Of a stretch of 49,040 bases of DNA, positions 38,689 to 48,784 are shown piece by piece. Source of the stretch: an uncultured Thiodictyon sp. (GTDB lineage: Bacteria; Pseudomonadota; Gammaproteobacteria; Chromatiales; Chromatiaceae); the NCBI RefSeq assembly GCF_903946935.1, contig NZ_CAJAXH010000270.1:1-49040 (forward strand), read 5' to 3'. The notes below the pieces were generated by a model that saw nothing but the letters and a program-made list of their open reading frames with translations, was not told the origin of the DNA and searched no databases. The position numbers were made by a program, and so were the translations under genes. Numbering within the stretch: the stretch's first letter is position 1; each line of letters starts with the position of its first letter.

Positions 38689-39417
38689 ATGAGCGCCCTG
38701 CTGTCCAACAAAGACATACCCGTCGCCGAGCGACTGATCCTCGCGCTGGACGTGCCTGACCGCGTCGCCGCGGAGCGCCTCGTCGGCGACTTGGGCGACA
38801 CCGTGGGCTTCTACAAGATCGGCCTGGAGCTCTTCATGGCCGGCGGCTATTTCGAGCTGATCGAATGGCTCCTGGGCCAAAATAAGCGCGTGTTTTGCGA
38901 CCTGAAGTTCTTCGACGTACCCGAGACCGTGGGGCGGGCGGTGCGCCAACTGCGTGATCGCGGGGTGGACTTCGCCACCGTCCATGGCAACGACAGCATG
39001 CTCGAGGCGGCCGTGCGGGAGAAGCGCGACCTCAAGATCCTGGCGGTGACGGTGCTGACCAGTCTCGACCGCACCGATCTGGACTCGCTCGGCTTCCAAT
39101 GCGACGTGGAGGAATTGGTACTGGCGCGCGCCCGCAAGGCCCTGCGGCTGGGGTGCGACGGGGTGATCTCATCCGGACTGGAGGCGGCGCGGCTACGCGC
39201 AGACCTCGGCGCCCAATTCCTGGTCGTGTCCCCCGGCATCCGTCCGGTCGACAATCGCCCGGAGGACGATCAGAAGCGGGTGGTGACGGTCGAGCAGGCC
39301 TTTGGCAACGGCGCCGACTATATCGTGATCGGCCGGCCGATCCGCGACGCGGCCGATCCGCGCGCGGCCGCCCAAGCGATCCAGGCCCGGATCGCGACCC
39401 TGTTCGGTGGCGCCTGA
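38689..39417 (+). CDS. pyrF: Orotidine 5'-phosphate decarboxylase
   Basis: A 242-residue TIM-barrel enzyme that converts OMP to UMP in pyrimidine synthesis. The first strand LILALDVPD carries a substrate-binding Asp. The catalytic Lys-Asp array is in VFCDLKFFDVPETV. Later motifs are VTVLTSLDRTDL, DGVISSGLEA and VVSPGIRPV; the phosphate loop is in YIVIGRPIRDAADP. Length and motifs are those of the proteobacterial type I enzyme. GAGG precedes ATG 38689. It appears to be a single gene; the spacer to ftsH (39418-39565) has no recognisable feature. Confidence 0.97.
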   Translation: MSALLSNKDIPVAERLILALDVPDRVAAERLVGDLGDTVGFYKIGLELFMAGGYFELIEWLLGQNKRVFCDLKFFDVPETVGRAVRQLRDRGVDFATVHGNDSMLEAAVREKRDLKILAVTVLTSLDRTDLDSLGFQCDVEELVLARARKALRLGCDGVISSGLEAARLRADLGAQFLVVSPGIRPVDNRPEDDQKRVVTVEQAFGNGADYIVIGRPIRDAADPRAAAQAIQARIATLFGGA

Positions 39418-39565
39418 CGCCGCACCGCGGCCGCGCGCCCCGCGACCCGGCGGCGCCCCCCTACCCCGCACCTTTGGTTTTGCCCCCCCTGCCCCGATGT
39501 AGTTCGCAACACTGCACCGCGTCATTCAGCGCGGTGCCGCCTTTTGCTGAGGATCCTAGCGGAAC

Positions 39566-41491
<1,926 letters not shown>

Positions 41492-41543
41492 GAGTCGGCC
41501 TGGCCGGGGGATCGCCCCCCGGCCGGGTCACACGAGAACGCCA

Positions 41544-41570
41544 GGGGCCGCCACTGCGGCCCCTTTTTTT
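41544..41570 (+). terminator. Rho-independent terminator of ftsH
   Basis: A perfect 8-bp stem GGGGCCGC / GCGGCCCC (41544-41551, 41556-41563) with loop CACT is followed by seven T (41564-41570), 52 bases after the ftsH stop. Confidence 0.93.
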
Positions 41571-41593
41571 GGCCCCCGACAGAGCCTGTGAAC

Positions 41594-41760
41594 CGGGAAA
41601 GGGGAGTTGTCACGCCAAGGCGCCAAGCTCGCCAAGGGTTTTCAGTGCGTTATCAGCGTTGGCGCAGCCACCCGGCGGGTAATCTGGATGCCAGCCCTAC
41701 CCTCTTGTATTTCTTGGCGAGCTTGGCGCCTTGGCGTGAGACTCCTGAGAAATCCGGGCT
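41594..41760 (+). mobile_element. MITE-like element, copy 3
   Basis: The 27-bp arms (41610-41636 and 41713-41739) are identical to those of copies 1 and 2, while the 76-base centre has diverged. The left end is clear (CGGGAAAGGGG after flank TGTGAAC). The right end beyond the arm differs from the other copies, so the right boundary is approximate and no target duplication can be shown. It lies between convergent ftsH and the DUF1415 gene. Confidence 0.75.
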
Positions 41761-41783
41761 GGACGCGCTCTCTCGTCTGGCGG

Positions 41784-42326
41784 CTAAAGACACGCGGCTC
41801 TCAGCATTTTCAAATACGCCAGCCCCTTTTCCCGGGCAAAGGCGATATTTCGGTCCGGAATGCCGTCTGGGTCTTTGTAATGGGCCAGGACCTCTTCCAG
41901 GCCCTCTTCGCGGATCAGATGCAGCATCGGATAGATTGACCGGTTGGTATAGTTGGCCGGATCGTCCGGCGGGGCATCGCCAAAGCAATAATCCGGGTGA
42001 AAACCGGCGACCTGATAGGTGCCTTCATAGTCCTCCGCGGCCAACAGGTCTTCCGCCATGGCCACCAGGTCCAGATAGTCGGTGAACTCCGGATAGGCAT
42101 CGGGAAAGATCAGCAGGGTGTTCTCAATCTCCGGATGCGCATCCAGCCGATGCCATTCGGCGAGGAGCGCCGTCAGACAGCCCTCCAGGTCGGTCGCACG
42201 GTCGACCTGGTAATGGATGGTATCGCGCTTGACCGGGGTGGCGGCAAAGGGGCAGAAATTGCATCCGACTACAACATCGACGACCCATTTCCTGGTTTGG
42301 GTAATGACTTGTTCATCTGTATTCAT
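41784..42326 (-). CDS. DUF1415 family protein
   Basis: A 180-residue cytoplasmic protein. It opens with TRKWVVDVVVGCNFCPFA; the 'W....V.G.NFCPFA' motif with its Cys-x-x-Cys pair is diagnostic of DUF1415. It continues through TLLIFPDAYPEFTDYLDLVA, QVAGFHPDYCFGDAPPDDPA, NYTNRSIYPMLHLIRE and IPDRNIAFAREKGL. The cysteines and histidine suggest metal or redox chemistry, but no function is established to my knowledge. It is last in a minus-strand operon, 18 bases behind thiL. Confidence 0.93.
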   Translation of the reverse strand: MNTDEQVITQTRKWVVDVVVGCNFCPFAATPVKRDTIHYQVDRATDLEGCLTALLAEWHRLDAHPEIENTLLIFPDAYPEFTDYLDLVAMAEDLLAAEDYEGTYQVAGFHPDYCFGDAPPDDPANYTNRSIYPMLHLIREEGLEEVLAHYKDPDGIPDRNIAFAREKGLAYLKMLRAACL

Positions 42327-42344
42327 AATGATGACGATCCCATA

Positions 42345-43325
42345 TCAATGAAAGTGATCGAACCCCACGCGCTCTAACGCGACCGCCGCCCCATCGGGTG
42401 CCCGACAGACCAGCCCGGGACCGCTCAGTATCCGTCCGATCGGGGTCAATGGACAGCCGCAGCGCGCGGCGATCTCCGGTAACCGCTCCAGGTACGCGGG
42501 CGGCAGACAGAAGCACAGTTCATAGTCGTCGCCGGCGGCGAGTGGCAGCCCCCAGTCACCATCCAGGTCGACCGCGGCGGCCACCGCCGCCTCCAGCGGC
42601 AAGGCGGCCAGGTCCAGCTCCGCCCCCACGCCGCTCGCCTCCAGGATATGGCCGAGGTCTGCGGCCAGCCCGTCGGAGCAGTCGATCATGGCACTCGCAA
42701 GCCCCCGCAAGGCGAGCCCCAGGGCGACCCGCGGGGTCGGGCGTTCGAGCCGCGCACGCCGCGCTGGCGACGGCGCCTGCCCGGCCAGCAACTCCCGCAG
42801 GGCCAGCCCCGCGTCGCCCAAGGTCCCGCTGACACAGACCAGATCGCCCGGACGGGCGCCAGCGCGGCGTATCTCAGCCCCAACCGGGACCAGCCCATGC
42901 ACCTGCACCGTGATGGAGAGTGGCCCGCGCGTGGTATCCCCGCCCACTAGGGCGACACGGTGGGCGCGCGCCAGGCGGCCGAAACCGTGGGCGAAGGCCG
43001 CCAGCCAGTCAGGCGATTCGCGCGGCAGCGTCGCCGGCAGGGTGAGTGCCAGGGTCGCCCAAGCGGGCTCGGCACCCATCGCCGCCAGGTCGCTCAAGCC
43101 CACCGCCAGGCACTTGTGACCGATCGCCTCCGGGTCGCAGTCGGGCAGAAAATGTACCCCGGCCGCCAGGGTGTCGATACTCACCGCCAACTGCTGCCCG
43201 GCCGGCACCGCGAGCAAGGCGCAGTCGTCGCCGACACCCAGCAGCACGTCCGACCGCGCGGCCCCGAGGGCGGCGAAATGGGCGCGGATCAGGGCGAATT
43301 CGGGGGTGAGCTTAGTGGCTTGCAT
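42345..43325 (-). CDS. thiL: Thiamine-monophosphate kinase
   Basis: A 326-residue enzyme that phosphorylates thiamine monophosphate to the active cofactor thiamine diphosphate. Family motifs in order: LGVGDDCALLAVPAG (metal/ATP), VSIDTLAAGVHFLPD, KCLAVGLSDLAAMGAEPAWA, VALVGGDTTRGPLSITV and MIDCSDGLAADLGHILEASG, then GDDYELCFCLPP. Every acidic metal ligand region is present and the length is normal. Its start is three bases after the stop of the dipeptidase gene, so the two are co-transcribed. In many genomes thiL follows nusB or ribH; neither is here. Confidence 0.96.
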   Translation of the reverse strand: MQATKLTPEFALIRAHFAALGAARSDVLLGVGDDCALLAVPAGQQLAVSIDTLAAGVHFLPDCDPEAIGHKCLAVGLSDLAAMGAEPAWATLALTLPATLPRESPDWLAAFAHGFGRLARAHRVALVGGDTTRGPLSITVQVHGLVPVGAEIRRAGARPGDLVCVSGTLGDAGLALRELLAGQAPSPARRARLERPTPRVALGLALRGLASAMIDCSDGLAADLGHILEASGVGAELDLAALPLEAAVAAAVDLDGDWGLPLAAGDDYELCFCLPPAYLERLPEIAARCGCPLTPIGRILSGPGLVCRAPDGAAVALERVGFDHFH

Positions 43326-43328
43326 AGC

Positions 43329-44105
43329 TTACTCGCTGCCGACGCCCGGCGCCGTCACCGGGAAGTCGAAATAGGTCTGCGGGAAGGGCTCGGCCTTGAG
43401 GGTAAAGTGCCACCACTCCTCGGGCAACGAGCGAAAGCCGTGCCGCTCCATCGCCTGCGCGAGTTGGGCGCGGTGGTGCTGGGCCGCGGCGGGCACCGCG
43501 GTGCTGTCAGGATGTGAGAGGGGGTCCATGCAGTCGAAACCGGTGCCGAAGTCGAGCGGACTGTCGGGAAAGCGTTGCCCCTGCGGCGCCGTGCAGGCCA
43601 CCAGCGGCTGATCGCTCACCGCCGGGACCGGCGTCGGCCCTGCCGCCGCGGGCTCCAGCACCAGGTCGACCGTGCTCCCGCGGGAGTGACCGGAGCGCGC
43701 CGCCACATACCCCAGCCGGAAGAAGTCGGCCTTGTCGATGTGCGGATAGAACTCCGCCTTCATCTGCTGGTCCGCGACGTCCTGGCTCCAGCGGACAAAG
43801 TGCGCCACCGCCCGCGTCGGGCGGTAGCAGTCGAACACCTTGACCCGCAGGCCGGCGGCGGCCACGTCTCCCTGCACCGCCTTCAGTGCCGCCGCGGCCT
43901 GACCGGTCAGGATGCACTCCGGGGCCTGGTAGCCGTCGATCGGCCGACCGATAAAGTTGTGGCTGCCGAAATAACGCATGTCCTGCGGGATATCGGGGGC
44001 GACCGCCCGCAGATAGACGAAGCCGTCGGGCAATGGCGCCGCCCCGACGGCTGGTGACAATAGGGCGGCGAGCAGGGCGATGGGGCTGAGTCTGCGGGTG
44101 GGCAT
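43329..44105 (-). CDS. D-Ala-D-Ala dipeptidase, VanX/DdpX family, exported
   Basis: A 258-residue protein with a signal peptide (residues 1-22, ending SPAVGAA). The zinc site of the VanX/peptidase M15D family is intact: SGHSRGSTVDLVLE supplies His and Asp, and EEWWHFT gives the catalytic Glu and third zinc His. DMRYFGSHNFIGRPIDGYQ and VFDCYRPTRAVAHFVRW are also hallmarks, the latter with the transition-state Arg. It probably cleaves D-alanyl-D-alanine from peptidoglycan turnover in the periplasm. There is no VanA/VanH or sensor pair, so vancomycin resistance is unlikely. First gene of the minus-strand operon with thiL and DUF1415. Spacer 44106-44187 is empty. Confidence 0.93.
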   Translation of the reverse strand: MPTRRLSPIALLAALLSPAVGAAPLPDGFVYLRAVAPDIPQDMRYFGSHNFIGRPIDGYQAPECILTGQAAAALKAVQGDVAAAGLRVKVFDCYRPTRAVAHFVRWSQDVADQQMKAEFYPHIDKADFFRLGYVAARSGHSRGSTVDLVLEPAAAGPTPVPAVSDQPLVACTAPQGQRFPDSPLDFGTGFDCMDPLSHPDSTAVPAAAQHHRAQLAQAMERHGFRSLPEEWWHFTLKAEPFPQTYFDFPVTAPGVGSE

Positions 44106-44187
44106 GGGTCAGGGTCTCGCGGTGTTTCGGTCGGCGACCGGGCGATTATGCCGCAGATTGGCCGTCTCCCCACTTCAGCCTACGCAC

Positions 44188-44271
44188 TCAATACTTCGGA
44201 GCCAACCCGGCCTGTTTGCACAGCTCATTTGCGGTTATGCGATCGAATTGCTTGTGCCGCTTGACCGGAAT
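44188..44271 (-). pseudogene. HicA-like toxin, possible C-terminal scrap
   Basis: On the minus strand, in a different frame from the overlapping hicB end, codons up to TGA 44190-44188 read VIPVKRHKQFDRITANELCK, then QAGLAPKY. This resembles the end of HicA-type toxins ('VPRH.E...T...I.KQ.GL'). If right, a deletion joined the hicB 3' region to the last quarter of hicA. The match is short and I am not sure of it. Confidence 0.35.
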
Positions 44272-44455
44272 CACCTTCCGGAATTTCTCGGCCAAGGTCT
44301 TGGTATGCCTGGACCATCTCGTGCAACGCATCGCGGAGCATGGCCCGGCACTCTTCGAGGTTGGCACCTTCTGTAACGACCTCAGGCCAGTCGATCAACT
44401 GACCCATGTAGCCGCCGTGAAAGCAGGTATATCTTGCTGTGTAGGTTTGCAGCAT
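44225..44455 (-). CDS. HicB-like antitoxin
   Basis: A 76-residue protein from ATG 44455; upstream in-frame codons lack a ribosome site. MLQTYTARYTCFHGGYMGQL, then IDWPEVVTEGANLEECRAML and RDALHEMVQAYQDLGREIPE, is a compact HicB domain (the 'P.V.T.G...EE....L.EAL..' pattern). The last 15 residues (SGQAAQAIRSHNRK) do not look like HicB and overlap in another frame with a HicA-like end, so the true C-terminus may be lost. A complete toxin is not present downstream. It is divergent from the helicase gene; the spacer 44456-44672 shows nothing certain. Confidence 0.7.
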   Translation of the reverse strand: MLQTYTARYTCFHGGYMGQLIDWPEVVTEGANLEECRAMLRDALHEMVQAYQDLGREIPEGDSGQAAQAIRSHNRK

Positions 44456-44672
44456 CTTGGTTGACTCTGGTCGGGACAAGGCATTGGAAGGATATTCCTT
44501 TGATCCAGTATTTGCCCCACCGGTAGTCGCGTCAAGTCGCATCACGTGCCGGTGTCACCAGGCCGCGAGGCGGGTTGGGCAGGTCTACCCGATCAAAGCC
44601 GGCCCCGCGAGTGGCCGCCAGACCAGAAAAGCCGGACAATGACCCCCAGCCCGCACAGTCGTCGAGACGCAA

Positions 44673-47135
44673 ATGCCCAATCCACAGTTGCAGTTGGCGC
44701 AGGAGCTCATCCGTGGCACGGATCTGAGCGTCTTTCTGACGGGCAAGGCAGGGACCGGCAAGACCACCTTCCTGCATACACTCAAAGCAGACCTGCCCAA
44801 ACGCACGGTCGTCACCGCCCCGACCGGGGTGGCCGCGATCAATGCCGGCGGCGTGACCCTGCACTCCTTCTTCCAGCTCCCGTTCGGACCCTTCGTACCC
44901 GGCGGGGAGGTCGAGCGCCAGGCGGCGCAGCAGCACCTGGGCCGGCAGAAGCGCGAGATCGTCCAGGGCCTGGACCTGCTGGTGATCGACGAGATCAGCA
45001 TGGTCCGCTGCGACCTGCTCGATGCGGTCGACTTCGTGCTGCGCCGGGAGCGCCGCTCCAACCGGCCATTCGGCGGCGTCCAGCTCCTGATGATCGGCGA
45101 TCTGCATCAGCTCGCGCCCGTGGTGCCCGGTCAGGACTGGGCCATCCTGCGGGACTTCTATGACTCCGCGTATTTCTTCGGCAGCCGGGCGCTACAGGCG
45201 ACCGAGGTGGTGCCGATCGCGCTTGAGCACATCTACCGCCAGACCGATGCGGACTTCATCGAGCTGCTCAATCGCGTGCGCGACAATCGGCTGGACGACG
45301 CGACCCTGGAGCGGTTGAATTCACGCTATCTGCCCGGGTTCCGGCCCGCGGAATCGGAGGGCTACATCACCCTGACGACGCACAACCAGGGCGCCGATCG
45401 CATCAATGAGACGCACCTCACGGCGCTCGGCACCAAGGCGCACGCATTCGCCGCGACGATTGAGGGCGACTACCCGGCGCACAGCTATCCGACCGCCGAG
45501 ACGCTGACCCTGAAACAAGGCGCCCAGGTCATGTTCGTGCGCAACGACGGCGCACCGGTGAAGCGCTATTTCAACGGCAAGATCGGCACCATCGAGCACC
45601 TCGGGCACGCGCATATCCTCGTACGCTGCCCCGGCGACGAGCACGCCATCGAGGTCGAGCCGGCCACCTGGGAGAACATCCAATACAGCCTCGATCAAGA
45701 GAGCAAGGCGATCTCCGAGGAGGTCATCGGCCGCTTTACCCAATACCCGCTGCGCCTGGCCTGGGCCATCACCATCCACAAGAGCCAGGGCCTGACCTTC
45801 GAGCGGGCCATCGTCGACGCCGGGGCGGCCTTCTCGCCCGGGCAGGTCTATGTGGCCCTGAGCCGCTGCAAGACCTTCGAGGGACTGGTGCTCGGCACCC
45901 CGATCCCGCGCCGGGCGGTCATGACCGACCAGGTGGTTGCGGACTATGTCGCCGAGGCCACCCGGGAGCCGCCGACCCAGGAGCGGATCGATGGCGCGCG
46001 CCGTGCCTACCAGCAGCGGCTGCTCCAGGAGTGCTGGGACTTCGACGAACTCGGCGCCCGGCTGCGGCGGTTGCTCAGCCTGCTGCGCGACAACCGGCGG
46101 GTGATCGACGCGAACGGCATGGACGCCATCGACGCGCTGGAGCGACAGACCCATGATGCGGTGGTCGCCGTCGCCGCCAAGTTCCGGGGCCAGCTCCGCT
46201 CGCTGTTCCGGGATGACCTGCCCCCGGAGGACGACGCGCGCGTACAGGAGCGCGTGCGCAAGGCGTCCGCCTATTTCGCAGAGAGGCTCCAGCAGGGGTT
46301 GCGCCCCTGGCTCGACGCCTTCTCGTTCGGGACCGACAACAAGGCGCTGCGCAAGCAGCTCCGCCAGGCCGTCGAGGAACTGCGCAAGGAACTGGCAGTC
46401 AAGACCGCCGGGGTTGCGAGCTGCCGGGAGGGGTTCGCGACGGCCGCCCATCTGGGCGCGCTGGCCAAGGCGCGGATCGACGCGGAGCCCGCCGGGCCGC
46501 CGCCGGATCGAGGGCCAGCCCCCGGGGCCGGTGACGCCGAAGCCCCGGGGCTGCTGGGGGCGCTTCGGCGTTGGCGCGACCAGAAGGCGGCAGAGGAAGA
46601 ACGCGAGGGCGTCGCCCGCTACCGCATCCTGACCCGAGCCGTGCTGAGACAGATCGCCGACACCCTGCCCCAGGACCCGCAGGCGCTGGCCGCCGTCAAG
46701 GGGATCGGCAAGCAGACCGTCGAGCGCTACGGCCGGGAGATACTGGGCATCGTCTCCGACTGGTGCAGCAGCCAAGGCATCGACCCCGCGGCCGTCCCCC
46801 GCCCCGGGCAGCCGGACAAGACCGAAACCGGTGCGGCGGAAGCCAACACACGATCGATCAGCTATTACCTCTACCGGGAGGGCATGAGCATCGAAGCGAT
46901 CGCCAGCCGCCGGTCGCTCAAACCCACCACCATTGAGGACCATCTGGCCCATTACATCCGCAGCGGCAAGCTCGCCGTCACGGATTTCATCAATAAAGAG
47001 AAGCTCGCAAGGATCGCCGCCGTGCTGGAGCAGACCGGGCCTGATGCGCTCACCCTTGCCAAGCAGACGCTCGGCGATGACTATTCCTATGGCGAGATCA
47101 AAATGGTACGGGCGCATCTGGCGCGAGGGCGATGA
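44673..47135 (+). CDS. PIF1-like superfamily 1 helicase with HRDC and RecQ-type HTH domains
   Basis: An 820-residue DNA helicase. The first 430 residues are a PIF1/RecD-like SF1B core: Walker A FLTGKAGTGKTTFLHTL, motif Ia TAPTGVAAINAGGVTLHSFF, Walker B LLVIDEISMVR, motif III LLMIGDLHQLAPV, and motif V/VI LAWAITIHKSQGLTFERAIV with YVALSRCKTFEGLVL. A helical linker (about 440-640) follows, then an HRDC-like region (TRAVLRQIADTLPQDPQALA, VKGIGKQTVERYG) and a C-terminal HTH (SYYLYREGMSIEAIASRRSL, TIEDHL) of the type found at the end of RecQ. It is predicted to unwind forked or structured DNA. The combination is known in Bacteria but little studied. It stands alone. Confidence 0.9.
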   Translation: MPNPQLQLAQELIRGTDLSVFLTGKAGTGKTTFLHTLKADLPKRTVVTAPTGVAAINAGGVTLHSFFQLPFGPFVPGGEVERQAAQQHLGRQKREIVQGLDLLVIDEISMVRCDLLDAVDFVLRRERRSNRPFGGVQLLMIGDLHQLAPVVPGQDWAILRDFYDSAYFFGSRALQATEVVPIALEHIYRQTDADFIELLNRVRDNRLDDATLERLNSRYLPGFRPAESEGYITLTTHNQGADRINETHLTALGTKAHAFAATIEGDYPAHSYPTAETLTLKQGAQVMFVRNDGAPVKRYFNGKIGTIEHLGHAHILVRCPGDEHAIEVEPATWENIQYSLDQESKAISEEVIGRFTQYPLRLAWAITIHKSQGLTFERAIVDAGAAFSPGQVYVALSRCKTFEGLVLGTPIPRRAVMTDQVVADYVAEATREPPTQERIDGARRAYQQRLLQECWDFDELGARLRRLLSLLRDNRRVIDANGMDAIDALERQTHDAVVAVAAKFRGQLRSLFRDDLPPEDDARVQERVRKASAYFAERLQQGLRPWLDAFSFGTDNKALRKQLRQAVEELRKELAVKTAGVASCREGFATAAHLGALAKARIDAEPAGPPPDRGPAPGAGDAEAPGLLGALRRWRDQKAAEEEREGVARYRILTRAVLRQIADTLPQDPQALAAVKGIGKQTVERYGREILGIVSDWCSSQGIDPAAVPRPGQPDKTETGAAEANTRSISYYLYREGMSIEAIASRRSLKPTTIEDHLAHYIRSGKLAVTDFINKEKLARIAAVLEQTGPDALTLAKQTLGDDYSYGEIKMVRAHLARGR

Positions 47136-47195
47136 CCATCGTTCCGGCGGCCTTGATCATTATCCCAGCCACCGAACCTCCCCCCCCCCCGCTCT

Positions 47196-47220
47196 CGTGA
47201 CACCGCTCAGCGGTGTCACG
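47196..47220. repeat. CGTGACACCGCT palindrome, copy D
   Basis: CGTGACACCGCT-C-AGCGGTGTCACG, followed by 'CATGTGTCAGGCGCTCTGCGCC', the reverse-oriented flank of copies A and C. It lies 61 bases after the helicase stop, preceded by a run of ten or more C. Confidence 0.9.
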
Positions 47221-47379
47221 CATGTGTCAGGCGCTCTGCGCCGGGAATGCCTGGGGCCGGCACCAATTCTTCAACTATCGGTGCAGCTTACTTAATTCAG
47301 CCTCGCGCCAAACCTGAATTAGGTATACTACCCCTGGAATTCACACCCCTGGCCGGGGTCACAATCGGAGTTCAAGAAC

Positions 47380-47856
47380 GTGCGTTACCTTTTGCTGATT
47401 TTCGTCTTTACTGTATTGAGTCAGGTCGTGCTCGCCGATCATTATAACACTTATCAGAATGCACGATTTGGTTACTCGATCGACTATCCCGCAGGGATTC
47501 TGTACCCACAAGGCGAGGCAGATAACGGCGACGGCCAGAAATTCTTGACGAAAGATGCTGATGCAAGTCTCTTGGTTTATGGATCAAATAATGCGCTTGA
47601 GCAAACCTTGGAAGACGTTTACCTTGACGCTGCACGCAGTGGGTCAACGGATAGCCCGAAAAAAGTTGTCACCTATAAAGCCATGAAGCGCGATTGGTTT
47701 GTCGTTTCCGGCGTTGACGGCGAGAGGGTTTTCTACCAGAAAACCATCTTGGCCGGCGATCAATTTTTCACGTTTATCCTGGAATACCCCGCAGGGAAGA
47801 AAAGCATATTTGATCCAATCATAAAGCGCGTTTCGGCTTCCTTCAAGCCGAAGTAA
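47380..47856 (+). CDS. Small secreted protein of unknown function
   Basis: A 158-residue protein with a GTG start at 47380 (CGGAG nine bases upstream). Residues 1-19 (MRYLLLIFVFTVLSQVVLA) are a signal peptide; the mature part begins DHYNTYQNARFGYSIDYPAG. The 'Y.N.RFGYSI.YP' opening and the final FDPIIKRVSASFKP resemble small periplasmic proteins with a PsbP/Mog1-like alpha-beta sandwich, but I cannot name a family. Its codons are more A/T-rich than those of the surrounding genes, so it may be acquired. It is flanked by a palindrome and by an inverted-repeat element. Confidence 0.75.
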   Translation: MRYLLLIFVFTVLSQVVLADHYNTYQNARFGYSIDYPAGILYPQGEADNGDGQKFLTKDADASLLVYGSNNALEQTLEDVYLDAARSGSTDSPKKVVTYKAMKRDWFVVSGVDGERVFYQKTILAGDQFFTFILEYPAGKKSIFDPIIKRVSASFKPK

Positions 47857-47899
47857 TCGTTACGCGGTTGTTGCCGGGCTCGACCTCAATCTGGGGAGA

Positions 47900-48134
47900 G
47901 CAAAAATGGGCCAGGCTCGAATGGCACTAAGTTAAACTCAGCGTCAGAATAAATCATTGGCTTGCGAGAACTCGAATCGGGCGCCCGTGGCTCGGATGCT
48001 GGCTCGAAAGCTGAGAAACACGGGATGCCGCGCCCGAGAAACCAGGATCTTGGTTCCGCCAGGTTCGCGTAAGTTCACGATATATCTGAGCCAAGCCCTT
48101 AACTTAGTGCCATTCGAGCCTGGCGCCTTATTGC
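47900..48134. mobile_element. Inverted-repeat element upstream of cspA
   Basis: Perfect 26-bp inverted arms at 47910-47935 and 48099-48124 (outer end GCCAGGCTCGAATGGCACTA). The similarity continues outward imperfectly to GCAAAAATGGGCC (47900) and its complement near 48134. The total is about 235 bp. Its interior has no convincing gene. The outer-end consensus GCAAAAAGGGGCCAGGCTC is shared with the element at 48451-48578. Confidence 0.8.
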
Positions 48135-48164
48135 AATGTCGTTGACAAGCAGAGCGAGATTTGC

Positions 48165-48194
48165 TTGACTACCGCTGGTCCGGCGGCTTATTAG
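48165..48194 (+). promoter_or_regulatory. Candidate cspA promoter
   Basis: TTGACT (48165-48170), an 18-base spacer, then TATTAG (48189-48194) is an acceptable sigma-70 pair, leaving a short leader before ATG 48237. A TTGACA also occurs at 48142 at the outer edge of the inverted-repeat element. Assigned by eye; start site unproven. Confidence 0.35.
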
Positions 48195-48236
48195 GCCGCC
48201 CATCCGTCGCAATCCGAAATCAACTGAGAGACTGTT

Positions 48237-48449
48237 ATGGCAAACAAAATGACTGGCACGGTAAAGTTCTTCAACGCGGAGAAAGGGTTTGGTTTCATCT
48301 CACCGGCTGACGGCAGCAAAGACGTGTTCGTACACTTTTCCGCCATCCAGTCTACCAGCTTCAAGACCTTGGATGAAGGTCAGCGCGTTGAGTTCACCAT
48401 TGAGCAAGGCCAGAAAGGCCCGGCGGCCGCCAACGTCATTGCTCTGTAA
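48237..48449 (+). CDS. Cold-shock protein, CspA family
   Basis: A 70-residue single-domain OB-fold nucleic-acid chaperone. The RNA-binding motifs RNP1 KGFGFIS and RNP2 DVFVHFSAI are exact, in the frame [20 protein letters not shown], and the C-terminal [20 protein letters not shown] is standard. GAGAGACTG precedes the ATG. The family melts RNA structure and aids translation or antitermination, sometimes in cold. The gene is sandwiched between two related inverted-repeat elements, the second starting two bases after its stop, which would place that repeat in its 3' untranslated region. Confidence 0.97.
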   Translation: MANKMTGTVKFFNAEKGFGFISPADGSKDVFVHFSAIQSTSFKTLDEGQRVEFTIEQGQKGPAAANVIAL

Positions 48450-48450
48450 T

Positions 48451-48578
48451 GCAAAAAGGGGCCGGGCTCAATGATGAATCCTGAAAATGGCCTGACCATT
48501 CACCAAGGTAAAGGGGTCATGCTCGAGTGAATTTCGGCCTTGCGGCCCTGAACTCTATTCGAGCTTGGCCCCTTTTGC
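48451..48578. mobile_element. Inverted-repeat element downstream of cspA
   Basis: GCAAAAAGGGGCCGGGCTC (48451-48469) pairs with GAGCTTGGCCCCTTTTGC (48561-48578), one gap and two mismatches. About 90 bases lie between. The ends resemble those of the element upstream of cspA. The right arm ends CCCCTTTTGC, so the stem could also serve as a transcription terminator. Confidence 0.7.
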
Positions 48579-48612
48579 TTCTGCACCGGCCCTGATCATC
48601 GTTCCGACCACA

Positions 48613-48704
48613 GGAGGTCGAGGCTTTAGCCGGCCCAGCGCGCAGGCACCACTGATCTTCCTTGGATATGTCGGGCGCCGCCACCGGCTAAAGCCTCGAC
48701 CTCC
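48613..48704. repeat. Perfect 21-bp inverted repeat
   Basis: The left arm 48613-48633 (GGAGGTCGAGGCTTTAGCCG plus G) and the right arm 48684-48704 are exact reverse complements with a 50-base centre. No gene overlaps. Similar 'TAAAGCCTCGACCTCC' sequences are a known style of dispersed repeat. Confidence 0.85.
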
Positions 48705-48741
48705 GGTTGGGGATGGATCGTCGCTTCGGTCAGGGCGCGCT

Positions 48742-48784
48742 GTCATTCAGGCCGGGACGCCGGAATCCAGACCAGGGACGGCAA
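48742..48784 (-). repeat. 44-bp dispersed repeat, copy 2
   Basis: The reverse complement reads TTGCCGTCCCTGGTCTGGAT, then TCCGGCGTCCCGGCCTGAAT, matching 2232-2275 at nearly all positions. Confidence 0.7.

Noticed and set aside
43329-44105. A vancomycin-resistance gene (vanX).
   Set aside because: The enzyme is of that family, but it has a signal peptide, sits with thiL, and no VanH, VanA or VanRS genes are present; a peptidoglycan-recycling role is more likely.
47281-47330. Symmetry TTAATTCAG ... CTGAATTA upstream of the small secreted protein as an operator.
   Set aside because: The arms are short and separated by about 17 bases, with no regulator gene nearby; not enough to call a binding site.
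47957-48145. A 62-codon frame inside the inverted-repeat element upstream of cspA.
   Set aside because: It ends within the right arm, starts with no ribosome site and shows no protein-like pattern; it is probably just open sequence in the element.
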